Below, in pieces: positions 48,370 through 59,450 of a DNA stretch of 64,000 nucleotides. Source of the DNA: Drosophila pseudoobscura (Eukaryota; Arthropoda; Insecta; Diptera; Drosophilidae); NCBI RefSeq assembly GCF_009870125.1, contig NC_046681.1, positions 21,403,001 through 21,467,000 of the forward strand. Reading direction: 5' to 3'. Each line of letters opens with the position of its first letter. The first letter of the stretch is position 1. A program made the position numbers and the translations under genes. The notes below the pieces were generated by a model, which made no database searches, was not told the origin of the DNA, and was given only the letters and a program-made list of their open reading frames with translations.

Positions 48370-48665
48370 ATCGGTATATTTTATCAATTTAATATATTAT
48401 ATTAAATTTTCAAAGGTATATTTAAGAACAAAGGGTAAAGAAATCCAATAAAAGCAACAACTTAAAATAAGCCGGTCAATTAGAAAATAGGTTCATTGAT
48501 TGGATAAAACTATGTTGGCAGGGCTGAGAAGTCTAGATAGCTAGTAATATTCGATGGAATATCAAAAACGTGGAATATGTATAACAGAACTAGAATTCGT
48601 CAGTATATTTACGGTATTCTTTTCAAATGAGACGGTATATTGCGGTATATCTTATCGATAAGTCA
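48370..48665 (-). repeat. Dispersed promoter-proximal repeat, copy E
   Basis: The inverse orientation of copies A-D, facing the plus-strand Mfsd1 gene. At its right end, read on the minus strand, it begins GACTTATCGATAAGATATACC, and it keeps the CGTCAGTATATTTACGG and AAATGAGACGGTATATT motifs and one sub-unit (TAGCTAGTAATATTCGATGG). The left end carries a second GGTATATTTTATCAATTT motif. A perfect DRE (TATCGATA) lies at 48653-48660. Confidence 0.65.
48653..48660. promoter_or_regulatory. DRE site upstream of Mfsd1
   Basis: TATCGATA, the DREF/BEAF-type palindromic site of broadly active fly promoters, lies at the gene-proximal edge of repeat copy E. It precedes the probable Mfsd1 leader, which has a likely intron ending at the TTTATTGCAG acceptor near 49318. 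Confidence 0.5.
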
Positions 48666-49604
48666 ATTTCATTTATTTTCAATTTAAATCATTCAGGAAC
48701 AGCGCTTTCGCCAAAATACCGTGAGTTTTTCTTCTACTTGTTGAATTTCTACCTGTATGCATAACATATGTTTTATTTTGTTATATATTGGACTAAGTAA
48801 TAAGTAACGAAGCAGCTCACTACGTTTGGAGTGAGTTTTTGAATAAGCAGAGTAACGCGCCTGTCACTTAACGAATAATAAGGCTGGGGGGACGTGATTA
48901 ATTAGTCTGACGTTCGTTCCTAGTTCGCTGCGATAACGGGGTATTTGAGTATTAGCCGCTTTTCCTGGCTGCAAATATTGTTTACATATAGGTACCCTGT
49001 TGTGTGTGGGTGCGTGTGTGTGTGAGTGGTGTGTACCTGTCCGTATATGCATAGACAAACAGTTAGCTTGTTTTCAATACGCAAATAAAGTAATAAAACC
49101 TTAAACCCTGGTGTCAAAGCTCAAATTTAAGGCCGCAACATACGGTGCGAGCTTAATTGATTGCCATTTACCGTTAACGTCAACAAACGGAAAACAAGAT
49201 CTGCCGTGTTTAAACAGACCATCTACCTGCGTATAGCTCTTTTGTATCGGTGTGTGTGTGTATGCTTGGAAAATTTCCAAGGAAAGATGCAACAATTTTC
49301 ATGTCGCTTTTATTGCAGATTTTCCTTTATAACTGCCCACGCCTGGCACTCCCCCTCCGAGACAGCTCTCACCCATCTGTGGGAATAATCAATACACAAC
49401 AACAAAGTCATGGTGCGGTCTAGTGATAAGCTGCAACAGTAGGGCCGCAGCCCAGCCCCCAGCCCACCGCCCACAAAAGCAACCAACCAATCGAGCAACC
49501 CATCACCCCCATCGTCAAACCGCATTGACAGGAAGAACAGTCAAAAGCAGTTATCCCCCATTCCCCCAAGCGCACCTGCAATTTCCGGTGCCTAGAAAAA
49601 AACG

Positions 49605-51305
49605 ATGACACGCGAAGAACGTCAACGAATTGTGGACACGTCGAATAGCAGCAGCAGCGGTGAGGATGAGGCCAGGCCTGTGGTGCGGAGGCGGAGCATC
49701 CGCGACACGGTGCTGTCGCCGCCCAAGGAGGATACGGGATGCTGTGATCCCTCCAGCACGCCGCACCGTTTTCTCGCACTGGTGTTTATGTGCCTCCTGG
49801 GATTTGGTGAGTCACGTTGAGATGACGTTGCATATTGATGATGCTTTTGCTAATGCAAACTCCTTTTAGGTTCCTACTTTTGCTACGATAACCCCGGGGC
49901 TCTGCAGGATGTTTTCCAAAAGGAGCTGGACCTCAACTCGACCGAATTCACGCTGATCTATTCTATCTACTCGTGGCCGAACATTGTGCTCTGCTTCGTG
50001 GGCGGTTTCCTGATCGATCGCGTTTTTGGCATCCGACTGGGCACCATCATATATATGCTGATTGTGCTCGTCGGGCAGTTGATATTCGCCACTGGCGGTG
50101 TCCTGGGTCATTTTTGGTTGATGATCATTGGTCGCTTTGTGTTCGGCATTGGAGCAGAGTCGCTGGCTGTGGCCCAGAACAGCTATGCGGTGCTGTGGTT
50201 CAAAGGCAAGGAATTAAATATGGTCTTTGGCCTGCAACTGTCGGTGGCCCGCTTCGGCAGCACCGTAAATTTTTGGATAATGCAGCCCCTGTATGGCTAT
50301 GTCTCAAAATCGTACGCTGGCTACACTGGACTGGGTGTTGCCCTGTTTCTGGCCTCCACCACCTGTGTCATGTCTTTGATTTGCACTCTGATTCTGGGTA
50401 GGTCTTGCATTAATTTACCTGTTGTCCCCTCTCATCAGTATCTCTCTTCCCATCTAGGTTGGATGGACAAACGGGCCGAGCGCATTCTGAAGCGTAATAA
50501 CAATCCGGGTGGAGAGATTGCCAAGCTGAGCGACATAGTCACCTTCAAGATGGATTTCTGGATGGTATCGGTGGTGTGCGTGGCCTACTATGTGGCCATC
50601 TTCCCCTTCGTTGCCTTGGGACAGGCCTTCTTCGTGAACAACTTCCACATGACGCCGGACGAGGCGAACACTGTCAACTCGATTGTCTACCTGATCTCGG
50701 CTATTGCCTCGCCATTGTTTGGATTCATCATCGATAAGGTGGGGCGCAATGTAACCTGGGTGTTCTGTGCCACCATCTCCACGTTTGTGGCTCATGCTCT
50801 GCTGACATTCACCCACCTGGACCCGTACATTGGCATGAGCATTATGGGGCTCTCCTATTCCATGTTGGCTGCCAGTCTTTGGCCGTTGGTTTCCCTGATT
50901 GTTCCCGAGTATCAGTTAGGCACAGCATATGGCTTGTAAGTGAATCCAATCAATTGATTTGTTGGCATTGTCAGATTTGGAGTTATTTCTTTACAGCTGC
51001 CAGTCTGTACAGAATTTGGGCCTGGCTGTAGTGACCATTGTGGCCGGCATCATTGTGGATAGTAGTGGTGGCAGCCACTTCTGGCTGCAGCTCTTCTTCA
51101 TGTTGTTCTTGCTGAGTAAGGAGAAGAAGGTGTTGCCTTGCATTTTTGTAAATCATTTCCCATTTAATTAATAATTGCAGTTTCTCTGATGGCAACCTGT
51201 GCGATCTGGGCCTACAATCGCAAACATCAGGGCAATTTGAATATGTCGCCAGCACAGCGGGCCACGTATCACACATCGATGTACGTGAATATTGAGTCGA
51301 GTTGA
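49605..51305 (+). CDS. Mfsd1: MFSD1-type major facilitator
   Basis: Exons are 49605-49806, 49870-50397, 50458-50935, 50997-51115 and 51181-51305, giving about 483 aa, all in phase. The cytosolic N-terminus of about 60 residues (with DTGCC just before the first helix) precedes about twelve membrane segments. The MFS signature between helices 2 and 3 is GGFLIDRVFGIRLGT, and a second half-signature is GFIIDKVGRNVTW. Vertebrate MFSD1 is a lysosomal transporter that exports dipeptides with the partner GLMP. A lysosomal role here is inferred from that. It is probably D. melanogaster CG12194. The start fits the family length. A GTGAAT site near the stop could allow another C-terminus. Poly(A) signal at 51775. 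Confidence 0.88.
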
Positions 51306-52832
51306 TTGATGTTTGATGTACTGAGCATGCTATTGATTGATTAATTGATGTCTTGACGTTGTATTGGTGTCTTTATCTCTATTGTATATGTATGTCTCTG
51401 ATGTCGCATCACTGATTAATTGCCATTCTCTTTCTAAATGTATTTACTCTTCGTACCAAAACCAAAAGCTCAATCCGACGCGCAACTGTGGATCGACGGC
51501 CTCTTTTGGGCCACTAAAAATGTACTACTATACTAACTATACTCGCATAAGAACAAATAACCCAATTGTGATGTTACCGCCATCTCTCTATCGTACTTGA
51601 CTTGTTATGCAACGTTGGAGCACATTCTGCTAACCGCACAAATGTCGTGGATCCTTGATCTTGGTCGTTATCGTATTCGTTCCGTTCAACTCCTAGCCAA
51701 TATCCAAATACTATTATACATATCAGTATATGCAGAAATTATTGTTATAATTGTGGATTATTGTTTTGTTTTAAAATAAATTAATGTAAATGTACATTCA
51801 CCGAAAAAAGCAAAATAAAATGCAGTCAATTATTTATCTGGGCAGACACAATAATAAAAAATAATAAAAAAAAACACAGAAAAAAATATAAATACAATTT
51901 TTGGATTGAGATGAAGAACAGAACAAACGCAGGGTCTTTGATCATTATTTCATTTTATTTTCTTGAAGAATATGTTTTTGTATTTGTACAAAATAAATAA
52001 AATAAATTAACTAAAGCATAATGCAGAAATTCAAACAATTTTGGCTTTTTTCTTTCAATCTTTCGTTCGTTTCAAATGAGTTTAAATGAAGTCAAAACTT
52101 TAATTGAAAGATACATCAAATAAAAATATGTTTCAAAAAAATCTCTATGACAGACTAGAGAAAACAATAGTAATAATAGTAATAAACACATACTCTTATG
52201 TAGATGAGTTAATACATTTTCCTTTGTTGTTTTGAGAATTTTTTTCAAGGATGGATGAAAACAAAGCTTGGGGGAAATGAAACAATTCAATTTCAAATTA
52301 AAATAATATGTGTGGTGTGGCGTCATTCTCTATTGAGTTACTAAAAATGCATTCCATTCCCCTTTTATTTCGCTTCGAGACCGCTCATACGTGTTCAGTT
52401 TAGCTGCATTTTGTGAATTAGTAGAATTATAATTGGGGGAACTCGTTGGAACCAACACCAACCCCCGTACTCCTTATTCACGTTTCTTCGTTGGAACTTA
52501 TCTAAGAGCTTCGTTAAATTTTCTAGCTACTCGTATGTTGAAAGTTTTGATTGCTTGTCGTTCCTAGATTCTATGGGTTAGTGGGTGTGTGTTTAGTATC
52601 TTCTTCTTCTGAGTTTGCTTTTTCATTTTTTGTTGTTTGTTGTTGAAAAGTATTTTGGTTTTTTTGGTCGTTTTGTTTTGTTGATTAGTTTTGTTAGCCG
52701 CTAGAGCTAAAAGCATTGAAAGATTATAGTCTAGCTCCGTCCGAAAGGACATTATCTATATATATTATATTGTCAGTTGGGTGGGCCCGATTCTGCAAAG
52801 AAGAGGGGCTGGTACTGGGACTGGGTCTAGGT
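51306..52832. other. Convergent 3' regions of Mfsd1 and mxt
   Basis: AT-rich, with no supported gene. It contains the Mfsd1 poly(A) signal at 51775 and a minus-strand AATAAA at 52364-52369 that suits mxt. Several A and T tracts are present. Confidence 0.55.
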
Positions 52833-55800
52833 CTATTCATCCAGAATCTCGGCATCGTCGGCTGCTGCAATATCTCTTGTGGCGTCAGTCTTGATGCTAA
52901 CCAGATATTTGTCCCCATCAAAGCGCTGACTCTCATCCTGTAGATCCTGTTTGCGAACACAAAGAAATTCGATTAGGTTTTTTTTTAAAGGAGTCTTAAG
53001 ACTAACGTTCAAGCTAAAGCTTACCTTGGACGGACATAACTAATGTACATTTACATATGGAACAGATTAGTGTGTCAGATTAATAGCCATTACAAGCGGG
53101 CGTGTTTTTGTTTGGAAGCGATTTACAATGTGTCTTTTGTGTGGTGTGTTGTGTTGTGATTTAAAACCCAACCAAGCTTTACTTTCGACTTTTTAAGTCT
53201 TTATTTTATTTGAAATATATGTATAGGTATGTATATATGCACGTATAAATTGTATGCTTTTGGAGTGGGGGAAAAAAACGCTTAAATATAGCTTTTGTTA
53301 CATTCGCAGCCCAATCATTGCTTGGATTATACTTTGTTATAAGTCTTATTAAAATGTTAATTACAGTTTATGTTATGTAAAAATGCGCTTAAATGTGCGT
53401 TTGTGTGTGGTGTTTCTTGTCAATTTTATGTGTGTGTGGGTGGAACGGTTTAGACCGCAATCCTCATTCTAAACTCTAGCGAAAAACTAAATCTGTTTCA
53501 CAGCCAAAACACAGATTCTTCCCTTAGTTACATTTTATAAATTTAATTTTCATTGCAACGTATGTTTGTATGGGTATGTGGTTACTACTACGTCTATGAC
53601 TAGCAAAAAGTTTCGCTTTTCAATTGGTTTGTTTTGGTTTCGTTATATCTAGAACTACATGGGCTTGAGATTGCGTGAAAATCTTATTAATTCTATTCGA
53701 TTCGATTCGATAGAGAGATTGGATTGTTATCTGTTGCAATTGCAGATTCCAAGACTAGATCATCAAAGAGGAATGATGTACTGTGTAAGATCAAACGAAT
53801 ACGTATTTCTGATACGTAATGAATGAATGAACATTTAAACAAAAGTACGATTATTGTTGAGCTCTGATTGCGAGTGATCATCGAACCAGGCCATTAGGCA
53901 CTCATCATCCTCTGTATAGCGTTGGAATATGGCCTTTGCCTGCGACAGAGAATGATTTGAATGCAAAGGCGGCAAAAGCGGCTGCGGCTGCTGGCGACAC
54001 TTTGCTTGTGTCTTAGCACCCATTGTGCTGGTTATAATTTGCAATTGCCTGTTGTACAGATTCCTATCGGACTCTGCCGATGGTTTTGGATTGCGACGGA
54101 GCTCACGCTCTTGGGGACTTACTCTAGATTGCTTGTTAGTTTCGGTTAAAGTGCTTGAATCACTGGAGCTTTCTGTGGTTGCGTTTGCGACGGCGACTGC
54201 GACCTGCGCATCGCCTTCGGGATAAATGGCTGTGCTAGCCGTTGTTAATGCGAATGATTTGGGTGCATTGGTGATGGAATCGAGGCTCGACGAGGGACGA
54301 CGGATGCATTTCAATTGCACATCGGGTGAATGAATTACCTTGTTGCGCACAATCGACGGCGATGTCTCTAACATCTTCTCCCAATCGTTGGGCAGGGCCC
54401 AGGCATGCGGACTTTGCGAGTAGTAAATCAAGTGTTCAATATCGTAAGAGACGCGTGCTGCCAGAGAAAAGAATTATTAAAATAAGAATTATTTAAACAT
54501 TTAAATCAAACTTCATCATATCTTACATGCATTTGTCTTCAGTGGACGCTCCTCCACGTCGAGCTTCTCGCGGGCTCCCTTACTCTCAGGCGTAGACTCC
54601 TTGCGTGAGAAATGGCTGCGACGTGAGCGTGCCAAGCCGTTCTGATTGGCAGCATTCGGTGAAGCTCCATTGGTCGTTTCGGTAAACACTTCATCGTCAC
54701 CGTCGCCGTTGTTGTTGGCCGAGGAGGCGGCATAGTTCAGTCCGATGCCGCTGTCGGCCAAGGGCAGCATAAACTGTGGCGGACCAGCTCCGGGCAGCGG
54801 TGTGGATGGAGTGGTCACGGGGCTAACAAGAGAGGTGCCATCAAAAGCGGCGCCAGCCTCCATGGAAGCCAAGAACTCTGAGCTGCTGAAGTAATCGTCC
54901 AGGACGAGCTTGGCCACCTGCACGGACGAAGGTAAAACGAAACAGGATTAGCTGCATTGGACAAGCTGCGATCCACTCACGCGCACTAGCTCACAGCAGT
55001 CGCCGGTTATCTTGATCAGACGCTGGCCCACGTTGACCGTGAACTTGTATTCACCTACGGAAGCATCGTTTGTGGAATATGAGTGCATAAGCAGCTGTTG
55101 ACTGGGTCGCAAAACTTTACCGGCAGCAGCTGTTGCCTGCGCCTGGGCTGCTGCGGCGGCCACCTGAATGGCGGCAACCTGCTGCTGGTGGTGGTGCTGC
55201 TGCTGCTGATGCGCCTGTTGGTGCTGCGAGATTTGGGAGATCTGTTGAGCCGCAGCCTGCTGAGCAGTCATAAAGTTCTGGGCCGAATTGAAGCTTAGGC
55301 GGTTCGCCAGGCTGCTGCCACCAGGAGTGCGCGGCTGAACCACCACGGCATCGTCTGAGTTCGAAGAGTTGAGGGACGAGCACGACCCGCCGGCCGCTGG
55401 GGCAGGCTCCAGGCGCACCGGCGAGGCGTTGCGGCGAATGGTGTCCTCCATCAGTTGCTTGGCGTAGCTGTCGCAAAACGAAAACATTTTTTTGTATAAC
55501 ATGCGCTAACTATAGTAAATGCAAAATGGCTGCCAATTGATTGGAATGTGGGAATGTTTACTGTTAGATTAGTTATCTTAAGCCGCGCTGCCAACCTTGC
55601 CAAAAAATATCGCACTGAAGAAGCTGTACGTGACGCTGTGTAGCACTGGTCGACTTAAGATTCCATTTAAATTTATAGCTATATTTTTTCTGATATTTTC
55701 CGTCAATTGGCAGTCCCTTATTGGAAAAGAGTAAACAGTTTGGGACTTACTTAATCTTTTCTTCCGCCGGTCCAGTGATCTGCACCAAACGTTCCTTGGC

Positions 55801-57030
55801 GCCCGGGTTGACTGAACAAAAGATGGTATTAATAATCTTGTTTAATCAATAAATATGCGTGTGAGTGCTATAAACGAACAAAACGAAAAAATGGCATCAA
55901 ACACCTTGGTCACTTTTATGTAAATGGAAATTAAGCTGCATTTTTATGGGGCAAACGCTTGGGCAGTGTGTTGCAGGCGAGTTAGAAACGAAAGTTAGAA
56001 AACAAAATGAAGGGCAAGTGCAAATGCAGTGGGTAGTCCTTAGGTCTAGCGAACAGGCTGAGAGAGAAGGATCTGGGCGTTACCTCTTTGAAACGATATG
56101 ATAGTTTCGCTTAGCTCCTCAATCATGTGGACGCGTCGCCCTTTGATGCCCATGACTGAGCAGACATGGGATTTAGAATACATTTGTTCAAAGATTAAGT
56201 TCAGTTTTGGGGAATGGTGGCAAGAGACACACTCACCTTTGCCCGAATCAGCATTGCGGATTACCACCTCGTCCTTGCAGTAGGTTTTTCCCGGTATCTT
56301 CGTCGGCTTGAGGAACTTGCCGGAGTTCCGAATGACTTCACCTGGGTGCAGCAGCATGTGCTGCTGATTGGGTGAGCCCACGGCCGCTATGGCGGCTGCC
56401 TGGGCCGCGGCAGCTGCCGAGGCTGCGTTGAAAACAGCGGCAGCAGCAGCGGCAGCTCCGACATTGATTCCGGCGCCGCCGCCGCTGACACCGAATGTGG
56501 GGGAGGTGCTGAGAAAGCCGCCTTGTTGACCGCTGGCATCATGTTGGTATGGCTCCGGGGGTAGCTGAAAGAACGAGTTCATAAGAAGTATAAGAGACCA
56601 TCAGAGACACTCTTTGGGAAGGGGGACCCACCTCATTGGAGACCTGCTGTTTGGACTTGTAGTAGGCAATTGTGTCATTGTCCTCCCAGCTTTTGGCACG
56701 TAATTCAATCAGTTCGAGCAGCTTAAGGCGTGTCATTATGTTCAGACGTTCGTCCTGCGAAGCATTGCGAAACACAACGAATGCCCGATCCAGCGTATCC
56801 TTGGACACCGCCTCCAGCTGCGGCCCATGAACCCGCAGATTGTGCAGCAGCAACGTTATCGACTCTGTGGTCGTGTTGCACGACTGCAGACCCACTGTCA
56901 CATTATCTATGAGCTGTATCAGCTCCTCAATCACCAGATAGCTGTTCTTCAACGACGATCGCGACTGTGTCTTGAGCGGACGCGGCGCCTCAATGTTTTT
57001 AACAGCGCGTCCCAGGTGTGTATGTGCCAT
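52833..57030 (-). CDS. mxt: Mextli, eIF4E-binding translation regulator
   Basis: Common exons are 57030-56632, 56564-56237, 56155-56084, 55811-55751, 55467-54981 and 54917-54527. Exon 7 starts at 54457. If exon 7 is spliced at the donor after 54339 and joined to 52946-52833 (optionally through a 15-base microexon at 53039-53025), the protein is about 656-661 aa, close to the known 653. If the donor is not used, exon 7 runs on to a stop at 53835 (about 786 aa). An MIF4G-like helical domain fills about residues 1-133. A KH domain with GIKG at about 245-248 follows an Ala-rich linker. A Gln/His-rich stretch comes next. The canonical eIF4E-binding motif YDIEHLI is at about 584-590. Mextli links eIF4E, eIF3 and mRNA to promote translation in the germ line and early embryo. 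The leader acceptor is at about 57198. Confidence 0.92.
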
Positions 57031-58621
57031 TTTCGTATGGGATTCGAATTCAGTTTAGTATCGTCTCTGTTTCTCTGATTTGTTAAATAAATATGTATTT
57101 ATATCTGTCAATATGGATATGGATATGGGTCGTTCGTTTAATGTGTCAAAAATTTGTGAATTGAAATCGTAGAAGCGTGTTTTCCGCACCTCCCCCTGTA
57201 AAGAAAAAGCCGATTATGAGAAATGATTATAGATTCTGTTTAACGTTAATTGCTACCCAAAGCAGATATCCCATACCATACCCTCAGAGGAACAGGTGTA
57301 CCCAGCACCTACAAACATACATATGTATCTGTATCTAGCTATGATTGCGCTGGGCGGCCTCGTTTCTGGCCTGCACCCTACGGCCTTCCCTCAAAAAACT
57401 GCGACGCAACTTGGTCTAATGTTTTAAATACTTTGCGTACATATATACATATATCTTTAGTCTTAATGATGTGCACCTTTGATAAGCAACGGGTTTAGCT
57501 GATAAAATGAGATTTATCTATGGTTTAATGGGGCTGCTGTTGCTGGCGCACACCGAACCGAAACTTAACCCACTGGCATCTGGCATGTGGCCGCCTGGCT
57601 GAATCATTCATTCGTTAATAATTGCAAAACAGTTAAAAGATATAAATAAATAATGAATGACAATAGGAAATTCCATGCTCCGTGGAGTCGAAGCATAGAT
57701 ACCCTAATGGAGCGAAAATATGATAACAGATTGGTATGGCACCTATTTTTGGGCAGATTTTTGTGTTTACAGGTTTCCCTCTTCTACGAGAACTTTTCCG
57801 CTTCACGTTTCAAACTCTTCGTCAATGATAGAGCACCCTCCCTACATCTCTTCTAGGGTATACAAATGGTTTGCATAAATGGGAACAACAAACGGACGAC
57901 CACCATTCCATTTGTGTGCGGTGTGTCTCTGCTTCATAAGTGGCAGCAGCACAAACAGCAGAGGCAGCGACAGCGGCTAATAGTTGTTGCTGGTGTTGGT
58001 TTAGCCTGACTTTCGCTCCATGCACAACAGATTTTTTAAAATATTATTTACAGCCACAACAGCAACAAGAACACAAAAATTACAAAAAACTGAAACAGTC
58101 TGCAAGAGCGGAATAGCGATAGAGCGCGCGAGCGGGCGGGTCGATCAGTCGCACTTATTCTTATTTCTTATTGAATCATATGTCGAGAATAGCAACAACA
58201 AAAGTGTGATCTGCCGACGTTGACGCCGACCGCGCAGTCACCGTCGTTGGGGCGTTGGGGGCTTGAATGTAGCAGCAATTGCCGTTAAAAGTAGTCCCCA
58301 CCGAGGCTCCAACTCCATCTTTATTGGCAATTAAGCACTTTAAACACAGTTCGGATGAAGAACTCTTCGAAATTAAATAATATTCTTGGAGTGTGGGAGC
58401 AGCCAGAACGAAGAAACTACGCGTTGGCTGCGCAGCGACTAACTTTGCATTTGTACGTTCTTACAACTTCTAGGCACTGTCCACTTCACAATCACTGTCC
58501 TATTCAAGTAGCTAATACTACTCCACTAGTACTTTTAACTAAACTAACGCGGATTTAGGCAAAATGAGTAAAAAGCAAAAAAGCTTACCAAAAAAATCTC
58601 TGCTGCTAAAATCGTTTTGAT
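57031..58621. other. mxt leader, leader intron and upstream DNA
   Basis: A 5' leader exon (about 57031-57198 on the minus strand, acceptor TTTCTTTACAG) is probably joined to a short first exon at about 58590-58622 with a GTAAGC donor. The intron between contains no supported gene. Confidence 0.5.
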
Positions 58622-58632
58622 CAGTGTGACCC
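58622..58632 (-). promoter_or_regulatory. Motif 1-like site at the mxt promoter
   Basis: On the minus strand it reads GGGTCACACTG, one base from the M1BP consensus. It lies at the likely transcription start of mxt and just inside repeat copy C, the same arrangement seen at tank. Confidence 0.55.
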
Positions 58633-58639
58633 TCAGAAA

Positions 58640-59450
58640 TGGAGGTCGAAACATACCGTCTCATTTGAAAAATATACCGTAAATATACTGACGCATTCAA
58701 GTTGAATCTTGCATATTCCTCGTTTTGTATCTTCCGTCGAATATTCTCAGCTATATAGAACATTTAGCCATACCCACATAGTTTTATACCAGAGATTAAT
58801 CAATTGTCTAATTGTCTGGCTTGTTTTAAATACTTGCTTTTATTGGACTTTGCGTAAAAAAAGGTTTTGGCGAAAAGGGTCCAACAAATGCAACGTAATA
58901 AAACGTAAGAGAAAATGCTGCCTAACTAAAACCATTAGCTCTGCCCACATATGTTTAGGCCATAAATGAATAAATTTCATACCTGATTGACTACTTTTAA
59001 GTACTCTCTTTTATTGTATAGTGTATAAAACAATGTTTAAGCAAAAAAGGTCAACAAACAGTGGCAACGTAAGTAAGGAATGTAAGGGACATTGTTGAGG
59101 GGAAAAAGGACATTGTGGTGTGGAAAAATCCCGCCACGAAGAGAGGATATCACAAAATAGAGTGCAAGTCCCAAAGAAAAGAGAGCAAGTCCCAATAAAA
59201 TATACGGTCTCACTCTAAAAAATACCGAAAATGGATCATATTCTTCGTTTTTGATCCTCCGTGGAATATGACTGACTAACTATGACTATATATGTAGAAC
59301 TTTCAGCCATGCCCACATAATTTAAGGCCGTCGATGATACGTCGTCGATAAGACATGATACGCTCATAGGCTTTGTGTATCCCTATTTCGTTAATTTCAT
59401 ATGAATATAAAACGTAGTTTATAAAGACTTTGATAGCTTTAAAAAAGAGA
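58640..59450 (+). repeat. Dispersed promoter-proximal repeat, copy C
   Basis: Starts with AACATACCGTCTCATTTGAA and AAATATACCGTAAATATACT, then the sub-unit with CTTCCGTCGAATATT at about 58730, a second one at about 58905, and part of a third near 59255. The AAGCAAAAAAGGTCAACAAA and CCTATTTCGTTAATTTCATA blocks are shared with copies A and B. The motif end faces mxt. Confidence 0.7.

Noticed and set aside
53961-54225. Plus-strand frames opposite mxt exon 7
   Set aside because: Antisense shadows of the mxt coding sequence.
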